A stretch of DNA of 64,000 bases from Staphylococcus durrellii (lineage in GTDB: Bacteria; Bacillota; Bacilli; Staphylococcales; Staphylococcaceae): NCBI RefSeq assembly GCF_015594545.1, contig NZ_JADIIO010000001.1:496001-560000 (forward strand). Reading direction: 5' to 3'. Of the stretch, positions 28,516 through 36,475 are shown in pieces; the stretch's first letter is position 1; each line of letters begins with the position of its first letter. The notes below the pieces were generated by a model. The model was given only the letters and a program-made list of their open reading frames with translations, had not been told where the DNA came from and searched no databases. A program made the translations under genes and the position numbers.

Positions 28516-29595
28516 ATGACAAGTTCAAATAAAATAATAGATATCCATCATCATATTATTCCTAAAGTATACAAAGATGCATTAAACGATTTGGGGATAA
28601 CTACTTCTGGAGGTTTTCCTATTAAAAATTGGAAACCACAGGATAGTATAGATATGATGAATGCATTAAATATCAATATGGGTGTGACGTCTATTTCAGA
28701 ACCTGCTACGTTGCCTTTTAAAAAAACTAAAGCTGCCAAAGTTGCTCGACAAGTTAATGAATATCAAGCGCAATTAAAGAAAGCTTATCCGCATAGATTT
28801 AAAAGTTTTGCATTACTGCCTATGCCACATGTGAAAGAAACATTGAAGGAGATAGAATATGCGCTTAATGTATTGCAACTTGATGGAGTAGGTTTGCTAT
28901 CAAACTATGGTGATGATTTCCTTGGAAATGATAAGTTTGATAAAGTTATGCAAGCTTTAGAACAACATCAGGCTAATGTCTTTATTCATCCGAGTTCAGC
29001 AGCACAAAATTTTAAAGCGCCAGAATATGTTATTGCAGATTTTATAGAAGAATTTACTTTTAATACAACGAGAGCTGCTTCCAATTTAATCTTTAGTGGC
29101 GCAGTAGAGCGCTATAAAAATATTAACTTTATTTTGGCACATGCTGGGGGTACATTACCTTACTTAACTTGGAGAATTAATGAAACATTAAATACACAAA
29201 AATATATTATGGATGATCCCAAAAATCGACTAAATGAATTTGTAAGTAGTAGTAAAAGTACGTTTGTGAAAGAAGTCATCAAACATCCGTTTCATAATAT
29301 AAGTATGTTCAAGAAATATCGCAAAGGTTTAAAACGTTGGTCTACGTTAAATGAAACTGCAGCTTATTATATTAGTAGATTTTACTATGATACAGCTTTA
29401 TCAACAGGAGAGTCGGCTTTTGCATCATTAAAAGAAATAACAGACACTTCGCACATATTGTTTGGTTCAGACGCACACTATGCGCCAAATAGTTGGATTA
29501 CTACCATGAAAAACAATATAAACGAATCTCAACAATTTCATGATAGTGACAAAGTAAAAATATTTAATGACAATGCAGCAAATATATTATTATAA
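28516..29595 (+). CDS. Amidohydrolase-family metal-dependent hydrolase/decarboxylase
   Basis: The 359-residue TIM-barrel protein belongs to amidohydrolase-2 (ACMSD-like) enzymes. Metal-site pieces are DIHHHIIP near the start, FIHPSS, LAHAGGTLPYLTWR and FGSDAHYAP near the end. Members hydrolyse or decarboxylate aromatic or lactone substrates. The frame is open from 28438, but the upstream part lacks family character; AGAAGG is 8 nt before the ATG at 28516. Substrate unknown; the neighbouring GtrA gene follows at 64 nt. Confidence 0.8.
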   Translation: MTSSNKIIDIHHHIIPKVYKDALNDLGITTSGGFPIKNWKPQDSIDMMNALNINMGVTSISEPATLPFKKTKAAKVARQVNEYQAQLKKAYPHRFKSFALLPMPHVKETLKEIEYALNVLQLDGVGLLSNYGDDFLGNDKFDKVMQALEQHQANVFIHPSSAAQNFKAPEYVIADFIEEFTFNTTRAASNLIFSGAVERYKNINFILAHAGGTLPYLTWRINETLNTQKYIMDDPKNRLNEFVSSSKSTFVKEVIKHPFHNISMFKKYRKGLKRWSTLNETAAYYISRFYYDTALSTGESAFASLKEITDTSHILFGSDAHYAPNSWITTMKNNINESQQFHDSDKVKIFNDNAANILL

Positions 29596-29659
29596 ATAAA
29601 CTACTCGCGGCTTGAGTAATTTATAAAGTTGAAATGTTATGAACTTAAAGGAGCATAAA

Positions 29660-30043
29660 ATGAAAATAACTCAAACACAATATGAAGTCATTAAATTTAT
29701 AATAGTGGGTGGTATAAACACGTTAAATTACTATATTGTATATTTGTTACTGTTAAAAATATTAGGCGTTAACTATTTAGTCAGTCATATTACTGGTTTT
29801 ATCGTGGCTTTCGTCATTTCTTATTACCTAAATTGTTATTTCGTCTACAAAGTGCAACCTACATGGAAGAAATTTATTCAATTCCCTATAACGCAAGTTA
29901 TAAATATGGGTATGCAAACTGGATTGCTCTATGTATTTGTCCATTGGTTGCATATTTCTTCTGTCATTGCACCTTTTATAGGATTAATTATTACTATACC
30001 AATAACTTTTGTTTTATCTAAATATATTTTAAAAGATGATTAA
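29660..30043 (+). CDS. GtrA-family membrane protein
   Basis: The 127-residue protein has four membrane helices and the GtrA features FIIVGGINTLNYY and FVISYYLNCYFVYK. Members flip or help transfer lipid-linked sugars, usually next to a glycosyltransferase; none is nearby, so it is an orphan. AAAGGAG is 7 nt before the ATG at 29660; the frame also opens seven codons earlier without a better site. Confidence 0.82.
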   Translation: MKITQTQYEVIKFIIVGGINTLNYYIVYLLLLKILGVNYLVSHITGFIVAFVISYYLNCYFVYKVQPTWKKFIQFPITQVINMGMQTGLLYVFVHWLHISSVIAPFIGLIITIPITFVLSKYILKDD

Positions 30044-30239
30044 CATAGCATTTTCTAATTTACTGAATAACATGAGAAAAGCTAAGTTAATTTATTACCA
30101 GTTTATAAAAACGTTTTAGGTTAAGCTAAATTAGTTATTACAATATTTGTATTAAATAATTTTTATATTAAAAACGTTGTAAATGATACTTGAATCGGGC
30201 ATAATAATATTTCAGTCTGGTTTAAGGTGGTTTAACGCT

Positions 30240-31109
30240 ATGAATCAAAGCAATAAATTAAAGTTAGCACAAAGAGGTGCTTATTTAAGTTTAATAGTAT
30301 ATATTGTCTTATCTATAGTTAAATACGTAATAGGGACGCTTTATCATTCGGCTGCAGTAAGAGCAGATAGTTTAAATAATATGACGGATATTATTGTATC
30401 TTTAGCTGTAATTGTAGGATTGAAGATTTCAATTAAACCCGCCGATAGTAATCACCCCTATGGACATTTAAAATCGGAAAATATTTCCACGTTATTAGTA
30501 TCATTTATTATAATGTTTGTTGGTATTCAAGTTGTTTTTGAAAACTTGCCACGCATATTTACAAATGAAAATGACACACCGAATGTAATTACGATTTATG
30601 TCAGTATCATTAGTGGATTAATTATGCTTGGTGTCTACTTTATTAATCATAAATTAGCGCAAAAAACTTTTAGCAGTTCATTAAATTCGGCTGCAAAGGA
30701 CAATTTGTCTGACGCGCTTGTCAGTATTGGTACCGCAATAGGGTTAGTATTTACACAATTTGGTTTACCTATAGTCGATATCATATTAGCCACGTTATTA
30801 GGATTTTTAATCATTTATACAGGATTTGGCATATTCAAAGAATCTATATTTGCTTTGAGTGATGGTTTTAATGAACACGAATTAGAAAATTATAAAAACT
30901 ATGTATTAGAGGTTGAAGATGTTATAGACGTGCAATCGATTAAAGGAAGATATTACGGGAGTAGTGTATTCGTAGATGTGACGATTATAGTTGCCTCTGA
31001 TTTAACTTTGGAAGAAGCACATAAAATCTGTGATGCAGTTGAACAGCATATGCATTTTAAAGGTATCTCGTCAGTATACGTGCACCCTGAACCTTATTCT
31101 ATTCAATAA
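30240..31109 (+). CDS. Cation diffusion facilitator (CDF) metal exporter
   Basis: The 289-residue protein has six membrane helices and a cytosolic C-terminal domain. Metal-site motifs are visible in helix II (RADSLNNMTD) and helix V (KDNLSDALVS), plus HPYGHLKSE after helix II. The DxxND/DxxSD pattern resembles manganese or iron exporting CDFs more than the zinc HxxxD type. AAGGTGG precedes the ATG; the longer frame from 30183 is rejected. No metal-regulator box was recognised. Confidence 0.85.
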   Translation: MNQSNKLKLAQRGAYLSLIVYIVLSIVKYVIGTLYHSAAVRADSLNNMTDIIVSLAVIVGLKISIKPADSNHPYGHLKSENISTLLVSFIIMFVGIQVVFENLPRIFTNENDTPNVITIYVSIISGLIMLGVYFINHKLAQKTFSSSLNSAAKDNLSDALVSIGTAIGLVFTQFGLPIVDIILATLLGFLIIYTGFGIFKESIFALSDGFNEHELENYKNYVLEVEDVIDVQSIKGRYYGSSVFVDVTIIVASDLTLEEAHKICDAVEQHMHFKGISSVYVHPEPYSIQ

Positions 31110-31134
31110 TTGAAATGATAATTATAACAATAAG

Positions 31135-31171
31135 CAAGCCTAATGCGTTAATAGCATTGGGTTTGTTTTTT
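31135..31171 (+). terminator. Terminator after CDF gene
   Basis: CAAGCCTAATGC pairs with GCATTGGGTTTG (two G-T wobbles), followed by a T run. Confidence 0.8.
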
Positions 31172-31334
31172 GTATATATACTGTGATTATGTAATTTAAA
31201 TTTGCATAATGTTTAATAAGGTTTTCATTATAAGTGTTAAATCAGTGATAATTAATAAAAGAAAGATTAAATTATTACTATAGAATCCACTAGCTAAAGG
31301 TTTACGTTTATGGCACGGATTGCTAGAAATGTAC

Positions 31335-31373
31335 AAAAAAGCTGTCAACAAAGTCAGAGACTTTGCCGACAGC
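31335..31373 (-). terminator. Terminator of IsaA/SceD-like gene
   Basis: Reverse strand: GCTGTCGGCAAAGTC pairs with GACTTTGTTGACAGC, then six T. The 31174-31334 sequence between the two terminators contains nothing I recognise. Confidence 0.88.
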
Positions 31374-31412
31374 CTAAAATTTACCTGTTTTTGAAAGTTT
31401 GAATTATAAAGC

Positions 31413-31784
31413 TTACCACCAACCGTTAGCTTCACGGAATGAGATAGCTGCGTCGATTGAACCATAACGCTCTTTGGCATATTGAACCATACCTTTAGTT
31501 TGTTCTTCTACAGAACCTGTACCCCATGATTCTTTAGTTTGACCTAAACCTTGGTAACCTAATTCGTTAACTGCATCAGGGTTGCCGCCCGATTCTGGTA
31601 ATACGATTTTTTGCCATAATTCTTCAGTACCGCCAGCATTTAAAAATTGTTGATGTACTGATTCAGTTGATTGACTAGCTTGAGTTGTTTCAGCTGCATG
31701 TGCTTCAGATGAATTAGTGCTAATACCTACGCCAGCAGCAGTTATTGATAAAGTTGCGAAAGATGCTAATAAAAATTTCTTCAT
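31413..31784 (-). CDS. Short secreted IsaA/SceD-type transglycosylase domain protein
   Basis: The 123-residue protein has a signal peptide with likely cleavage after AHA (residue 30). The mature part matches only the C-terminal catalytic region of IsaA/SceD (Glu64 in PESGGNPDAVN, then YQGLGQTKESWG, and the terminal AISFREANGWW). IsaA and SceD are about 230 residues, so the N-terminal region is absent; the family role is cutting peptidoglycan glycan strands. AGGAGG lies 8 nt before the ATG at 31784. Confidence 0.85.
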   Translation of the reverse strand: MKKFLLASFATLSITAAGVGISTNSSEAHAAETTQASQSTESVHQQFLNAGGTEELWQKIVLPESGGNPDAVNELGYQGLGQTKESWGTGSVEEQTKGMVQYAKERYGSIDAAISFREANGWW

Positions 31785-31814
31785 TATAAAAATCCTCCTA
31801 TTAATTCCTTTCAC

Positions 31815-32144
31815 GTAGTTTTAGTGAAAGCATAAATAATTGTTTTTTAATTCGCTATATAAATAGTTACTCGTTGGTTGTTAATGTCTTTTATGAATTA
31901 ACGTAGACTACTATAACATCAAAAATTTTTGCGTAGGTTACAGCTAGATAAAAAAAGAACAATATTTATGACTTTATCAAGACAAATATTGCAATTTATA
32001 GTGTAATTTGTAATAAAAAAAGTGGAATAATTGTATATTTTGAGTCAACATTACATACTAGTAAGTATAGGAGAACGAATATAAGTATTACATTATTGAA
32101 ATAATTTTGTAATAACAAATATTGTAAAAGAAAGAAGGATAATT
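31815..32144. other. Divergent intergenic region, IsaA-like gene / gpmA
   Basis: No coding sequence. It must hold two promoters. A 16-bp near-palindrome TACATACTAGTAAGTA (32052-32067, one mismatched pair) lies about 80 bp before gpmA. I searched by eye for the WalR motif (TGTWAH, 5 bp, TGTWAH) and found TGTAAT repeats only with wrong spacing. Confidence 0.4.
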
Positions 32145-32831
32145 ATGCCTAAACTTATATTATGTAGACATGGACAAAGTGACTGGAATGCCGAAAACCT
32201 ATTTACAGGATGGGCAGACGTTGATTTATCAGATCAAGGTAAAAAAGAAGCGATAACTTCGGGGAAAAAGCTTAAGGAACAACACATTGATATAGATATT
32301 GTATTTACTTCATTATTAAGAAGAGCTATTAATACGACTTATCATTTACTATCACAATCTGATCAATTGTTTATCCCCGTACACAAAACATGGCGACTTA
32401 ACGAACGACATTATGGCGGCTTACAAGGTCTGAATAAAGATAGTGCACGTAAAGAATTTGGTGAAGAACAAGTTCATTTATGGCGTCGCTCATATGATAT
32501 TGCGCCTCCAAATCAAAGTGAAGAACAAAGACAAGAATATTTAAATGATAGAAAATATGAACATATAGATAGAAGAGTAATGCCTGAGTCAGAAAGTTTA
32601 AAAGACACGCTAGAGAGAGTTATTCCATATTGGAACGACCAAATTTCTCAACAATTATTAGATGGTAAAACTGTGCTTGTGTCTGCACATGGAAACTCTT
32701 TACGCGCACTAATTAAATATTTAGAAGATGTATCAGATGAAGATATAGTAAGTTATGAAATTAAAACAGGGGCGCCGCTAATTTACGAACTAACTGATGA
32801 CTTAAAAGTAACAAATAAATATTATTTATAA
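32145..32831 (+). CDS. gpmA: 2,3-bisphosphoglycerate-dependent phosphoglycerate mutase
   Basis: The 228-residue enzyme interconverts 3- and 2-phosphoglycerate. Catalytic histidine in LCRHGQSDWN (His9), LNERHYGGLQG near 87-97 and the second histidine in VSAHGNSLRALIKYLE are all in place. Staphylococci also use the cofactor-independent enzyme in the main glycolytic cluster, so this is probably the secondary mutase. AGAAGGA precedes the ATG. Confidence 0.92.
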   Translation: MPKLILCRHGQSDWNAENLFTGWADVDLSDQGKKEAITSGKKLKEQHIDIDIVFTSLLRRAINTTYHLLSQSDQLFIPVHKTWRLNERHYGGLQGLNKDSARKEFGEEQVHLWRRSYDIAPPNQSEEQRQEYLNDRKYEHIDRRVMPESESLKDTLERVIPYWNDQISQQLLDGKTVLVSAHGNSLRALIKYLEDVSDEDIVSYEIKTGAPLIYELTDDLKVTNKYYL

Positions 32832-32872
32832 AAAAAAGGATGATATCCAAATTAAGGATATCATCCTTTTTT
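32831..32872 (+). terminator. Terminator after gpmA
   Basis: Arms GGATGATATCC and GGATATCATCC with an A run before and T run after; it could serve the small gene on the other strand too. Confidence 0.9.
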
Positions 32873-32932
32873 AGAATATAACTAGTGTATGTAATGATGG
32901 AAACTTTAATGTTACTTAACATTAAGAAAGCT

Positions 32933-33046
32933 TTAAACAGCTTTTTTATTACGTTTGTGTTGTTTAATAACCTTTAGAGCTCTCTTTCGTGTTTTAATGT
33001 TTGGGCTTTTTAAATTACGTCGTGCTGTCTGTAAATCTTGTTTCAC
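32933..33046 (-). CDS. Small basic protein, 37 residues
   Basis: Reverse-strand frame starting at GTG (33046-33044), 8 nt after AAGGAGG. The product begins MKQDLQTARRNLKSP and continues with KTRKRALKVI and KQHKRNKKAV; nearly half of it is Lys/Arg/His. I recall similar tiny basic proteins in staphylococci, unnamed. An ATG overlaps the GTG by two bases but is followed directly by TGA, so GTG is the only possible start. A nucleic-acid-binding role is a guess from charge. Confidence 0.7.
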   Translation of the reverse strand: MKQDLQTARRNLKSPNIKTRKRALKVIKQHKRNKKAV

Positions 33047-33200
33047 ATTAATGACCTCCTTAAAAATATTATTATCATTATGCTATATCTTCTTCAGTTT
33101 GTAAATAGGAAAGATTACGATTTGTATTGGAGTTATAAAAATTTTTGTAAGTTAAAATGTTTTTATTTCTAAAAAAATAAAAATTATGTATAATGTTACG

Positions 33201-33229
33201 TTGCAGTCAAAAAATTGAAATAGTATAAA
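33201..33229 (+). promoter_or_regulatory. Promoter of MFS pump gene
   Basis: TTGCAG (33201-33206), 17-bp spacer, TATAAA (33224-33229), 27 bp before the start codon. Confidence 0.65.
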
Positions 33230-33256
33230 CTACAAAAAACGGCACTAGGAGGTAAC

Positions 33257-34696
33257 ATGTCACATAAAAATAAATTATTCATGGTTATAACTATGTTGTT
33301 TGGTGGTTTCTTTGGTTTATTAAATGAAACTCTACTTACAACAGCGTTACCTAGCATTATGAGAGACTTTAATATAGAATACACGCAAGTGCAGTGGTTG
33401 ACTACGGCATTTTTATTAATGAATGGTATAGTAATTCCGTTATCAGCAATGATCATTCAACGTTATACAACAAGACAAGTATTTATGAGTGCAATAGTAA
33501 TATTCTTTATTGGTACTATCATTGCAGGCTTTAGCCCTAACTTTACTGTTCTTTTAATAGGCAGAATTGTACAGGCTTTAGGTTCTGGTATTATGATGCC
33601 TTTAATGATGACTACAATATTAGATATATTTGAACCACACGAACGTGGTAAATATATGGGGACTTTTGGCTTAGTGATTGGTTTAGCACCTGCAATAGGA
33701 CCTACTTTATCAGGTTATTTAGTAGAGTATTTTGAGTGGAGATCGTTATTCCATGTAGTTGCACCCATCGCGGCTTTAACGTTTATTGCAGCATTAAAAT
33801 TTGTGAAAAACGTAGGTACGAATCGAAAAACACCAATTGATATGTTGTCTGTAACATTATCCATTCTTGGTTTTGGTGGATTATTGTATGGCACAAGTTC
33901 AATTTCACGTGATGGTTGGAGCGACCCAGTTGTTTTAACTACAGTAATCGGTGGTGTAGTGTTAGTTGCTTTATTTATTATTAGACAAACAAAATTACCT
34001 ATGCCTTTATTAGATTTTAGAGTATTTAAAAATAAAGAATTTGCAGTAGGCATTATTATCATGGCCTTCACTATGATATCTATGATTGGTTCAGAAACGA
34101 TATTACCAATGTTTGTACAGAATATTATGAAGGAATCAGCTTTACAATCAGGATTAATCTTATTACCTGGTGCAATCGTTATGGCTATTATGTCCATAAT
34201 ATCAGGCTTTTTATATGAAAAATTTGGTGCTAAAATCCTTGGTGTCATTGGTATGTTTATAGTTGTAATAACGACTAGCTTTTTTGTAGTCATGAGTGGC
34301 GAAACGTCAAGTGGTTTATTAGCTACTATTTACGCAGTACGAATGATCGGTATTGCATTAGGATTAATGCCATTAATGACACATACAATGAATCAGCTAA
34401 CTCGTGAAATGAATGCGCACGGTTCATCGATGACAAATACTGTTCAACAAATTTCTGCTTCAATCGGTACTGCAGCATTAATCACAATTATGAGCCAAGT
34501 TGCCAAAGCATTTAAACCAGACATGAGTGATTATAAAGGAATGAATCAAAAAGAAATGGGTATTAAAATACAGCATGATGCATTACTTAGTGGTTATCAT
34601 GGTGCATTTTGGTTTGCTGTTTCAATATCAGTTATTAGCTTATTATGTGTATTCATGTTAAAAAGCAAACGTAAACAAGTAGCAGAAAAAGGATAA
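33257..34696 (+). CDS. EmrB/QacA-family multidrug efflux MFS transporter
   Basis: The 479-residue DHA2 protein has 14 predicted helices, LNETLLTTALPSIMRDF at the start, VQALGSGIMMPLM (motif C region) and PAIGPTLSGYLVEYFEWRSL. It is in the group that includes staphylococcal LmrS and MdeA-like pumps. CTAGGAGG precedes the ATG. Substrate unassigned. Confidence 0.85.
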   Translation: MSHKNKLFMVITMLFGGFFGLLNETLLTTALPSIMRDFNIEYTQVQWLTTAFLLMNGIVIPLSAMIIQRYTTRQVFMSAIVIFFIGTIIAGFSPNFTVLLIGRIVQALGSGIMMPLMMTTILDIFEPHERGKYMGTFGLVIGLAPAIGPTLSGYLVEYFEWRSLFHVVAPIAALTFIAALKFVKNVGTNRKTPIDMLSVTLSILGFGGLLYGTSSISRDGWSDPVVLTTVIGGVVLVALFIIRQTKLPMPLLDFRVFKNKEFAVGIIIMAFTMISMIGSETILPMFVQNIMKESALQSGLILLPGAIVMAIMSIISGFLYEKFGAKILGVIGMFIVVITTSFFVVMSGETSSGLLATIYAVRMIGIALGLMPLMTHTMNQLTREMNAHGSSMTNTVQQISASIGTAALITIMSQVAKAFKPDMSDYKGMNQKEMGIKIQHDALLSGYHGAFWFAVSISVISLLCVFMLKSKRKQVAEKG

Positions 34697-34727
34697 GCTA
34701 GCAAAAAATTAACTTTGGAGGAATTTG

Positions 34728-35075
34728 ATGGAGCATCATATGAAGTTAAAAAATGAACCATATCAAAAGATTAAAGATGGCACCAAAACAATTGAAATAA
34801 GATTACATGACGAAAAAAGACAACAAGTGCGTGCAAATGACATTATTATTTTTAAGCATTTAGAAGATGAAAATAAAACAATTAAAGTTAAAGTAAAAGA
34901 AACGGTTGAGTTCCCTTCATTTCAAGCTTTGTTAAAACAATATACCAACGAAGAAATCGGTGCAGCTGACGATACTCAGTTATCACAAAATCTTGCCTCA
35001 CTATATAATATATATACTCAAAGAGATGAATTGAATTATGGTGTGCTTGCTATTAGCATTAGATTAATCAAATAA
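34728..35075 (+). CDS. ASCH-domain protein
   Basis: The 115-residue protein has the ASCH fold signature: LKNEPYQKIKDGTKTIEIRL followed by ANDIIIFKH. ASCH proteins resemble PUA domains and are proposed to bind RNA; some hydrolyse N4-acetylcytidine. GGAGG is 6 nt before the ATG at 34728, one codon inside the longest frame. It is 31 nt downstream of the MFS gene and may be co-transcribed. Confidence 0.82.
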   Translation: MEHHMKLKNEPYQKIKDGTKTIEIRLHDEKRQQVRANDIIIFKHLEDENKTIKVKVKETVEFPSFQALLKQYTNEEIGAADDTQLSQNLASLYNIYTQRDELNYGVLAISIRLIK

Positions 35076-35093
35076 AGTAAATATGTTTATGAT

Positions 35094-35135
35094 TGAAGGG
35101 TTTAATTGTGCAAAGCAATTGCCCTTCATTTTCAT
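35094..35135 (+). terminator. Terminator after ASCH gene
   Basis: TGAAGGG and CCCTTCA arms with inner AATTG/CAATT pairing, followed by TTTTC. Confidence 0.65.
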
Positions 35136-35314
35136 ATTAATTTAGTAACTTAAATCCATAATTATAAAAATAAAAACTAGCTTATAAATTAAGTTTACAG
35201 CGTTATAATCGAAAAGTAATATGCTATAATTTGATAGAAATATTGATATATTTAATTTTAAGGTCAGCTATAAAGTGAATTTATTTTTAGCAAAAGTATG
35301 TGGGAGAGATTAAA

Positions 35315-35680
35315 ATGAAAAAGTTATTAGTTGGATTGGTTGCTATAGCTGTTGTATTGGCAGGGTGTAGTAGTGGCAAGTATGCCGATAAAATAGACAA
35401 AGCCGTCAAAGCTCAAGAGAAATATCAAACGAATTTAGCAAAAGGTCAAAAAGGTGACGTAAAAAAGAAATTTGATAAAAAAGATTCCAACATATATGTA
35501 TATAAAAAAGGTAAGTACGTTACACTTGCATATAAACCGTTAAAAGGTGATGCAGAAGCACATTATTACACATATAAATTTAACAATAATAAGGCTAAAT
35601 TAATTGAAAACTTCAATTCTAAAGGCTATGTTCAACAACATAAAGCAGACTATAAAGAAGAGAATATGAACAAAAATTAG
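35315..35680 (+). CDS. Cystatin-fold (DUF4467-like) lipoprotein
   Basis: The 121-residue lipoprotein has lipobox LAGC within the first 18 residues and a small lysine-rich domain (YADKIDKAVKAQEKYQ, later KGKYVTLAYKP). The pattern fits staphylococcal cystatin-like fold lipoproteins (DUF4467); function unknown. GGGAGAG precedes the ATG at 35315. The dsbA gene starts 24 nt after its stop without a terminator, so both are probably one operon of envelope proteins. Confidence 0.7.
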   Translation: MKKLLVGLVAIAVVLAGCSSGKYADKIDKAVKAQEKYQTNLAKGQKGDVKKKFDKKDSNIYVYKKGKYVTLAYKPLKGDAEAHYYTYKFNNNKAKLIENFNSKGYVQQHKADYKEENMNKN

Positions 35681-35704
35681 GTCATTCATTATTTCGGAGG
35701 ACAC

Positions 35705-36328
35705 ATGAAAAAAATATGGATGTTTGCAGTAATAGGCTTTATATGTATTGTGTTATCAGCTTGTACAAATCAGCAACAAGCACACAAAGGTGATAAATAC
35801 ACTAAAGATGGCAAGGTTAAACTAATTATTTATGGTGATTTCAAATGCCCATATTGTAAAAAAGTAGATAGCAAGGTATTACCTAAATTACAACAACAAT
35901 ACATTAAAACTGGTAAAGTTGATTATCGATTTGTAAATATGGCATTTTTAGGAAAAGATTCAATCATTGGTTCACGTGCAGGGCATGCAGTTCAAAATTA
36001 TGCACCAGCACAATATTTTCATTATCAACAACTTATGTTTGAACAACAACCGAACAATGAAAAAGAATGGATTACAACTGCTAAAGTGGACAAGCAAATT
36101 GATCGATTATCACTAGATGATTCAACTAAAGAGAAAATTAAAAAAGATTATAAAACACGCAATAGTAAGTCATGGGAAGCGGCTAAAAAGGATCAAAAAC
36201 TTTATAAGAAAAATAAAATTAAAACGGCCCCAACAGTTTATATTGGTGGCGATAAAGTAGAAGATCCATATAAGTATAGTAACTATAAAAAATTGATTGA
36301 TAAAAAATTGAAAAAATCTAATCCATAA
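35705..36328 (+). CDS. dsbA: Thiol:disulfide oxidoreductase lipoprotein DsbA
   Basis: The 207-residue lipoprotein (lipobox LSAC, Cys20) matches staphylococcal DsbA: active site CPYC at 48-51 (GDFKCPYCKKVD), MAFLGKDSIIGSRA, and the cis-proline region KTAPTVYIGG near 178. It introduces disulfides in exported proteins. Staphylococci lack DsbB and S. aureus DsbA is thought to be reoxidised directly. GGAGG is 6 nt before the ATG. Confidence 0.92.
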   Translation: MKKIWMFAVIGFICIVLSACTNQQQAHKGDKYTKDGKVKLIIYGDFKCPYCKKVDSKVLPKLQQQYIKTGKVDYRFVNMAFLGKDSIIGSRAGHAVQNYAPAQYFHYQQLMFEQQPNNEKEWITTAKVDKQIDRLSLDDSTKEKIKKDYKTRNSKSWEAAKKDQKLYKKNKIKTAPTVYIGGDKVEDPYKYSNYKKLIDKKLKKSNP

Positions 36329-36337
36329 AGAGCAACA

Positions 36338-36373
36338 TTGCTTAACTTTGCTAATAAAAGCTCAGTTAAGCAA
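36338..36373 (+). terminator. Hairpin after dsbA
   Basis: Perfect 10-bp arms TTGCTTAACT and AGTTAAGCAA with a 16-nt loop; only a short T run (TTTAT) follows, so termination is likely but not certain. Confidence 0.55.
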
Positions 36374-36410
36374 TTTATATGATTAAATCGAAATTGTTAC
36401 GAATAGAGTG

Positions 36411-36439
36411 TTGTGTTTTGTTAATAAAACAGTTATAAT
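36411..36439 (+). promoter_or_regulatory. Promoter of zinc-binding lipoprotein gene
   Basis: TTGTGT (36411-36416), 17-bp spacer, perfect TATAAT (36434-36439). Confidence 0.7.
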
Positions 36440-36442
36440 TTT

Positions 36443-36463
36443 AAATCGTAAACATTACTATTT
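36443..36463 (+). promoter_or_regulatory. Zur box
   Basis: AAATCGTAA-ACA-TTACTATTT is a 9-3-9 inverted repeat with one mismatched pair, against the Bacillus/Staphylococcus Zur consensus AAATCGTAA-N3-TTACGATTT. It begins 4 bp after the -10 element and covers the transcription start, so zinc-loaded Zur would repress the gene. Confidence 0.8.
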
Positions 36464-36475
36464 AAGGAGAATTTC

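Noticed and set aside
31815..32144. WalR binding site for the IsaA-like gene
   Set aside because: TGTAAT-type half-sites are present but not with the required 5-bp spacing.
33062..33083. Fur-like ATTATTATCATTA upstream of the small basic gene
   Set aside because: Only about two hexamers of the Fur motif match and the palindrome is not complete; AT-rich sequence can give this by chance.
33715..34293. 192-codon reverse frame inside the MFS pump gene
   Set aside because: Long antisense frames opposite hydrophobic membrane genes are common; its composition (runs of Thr, Ile, Asn, Pro) is typical of a shadow.
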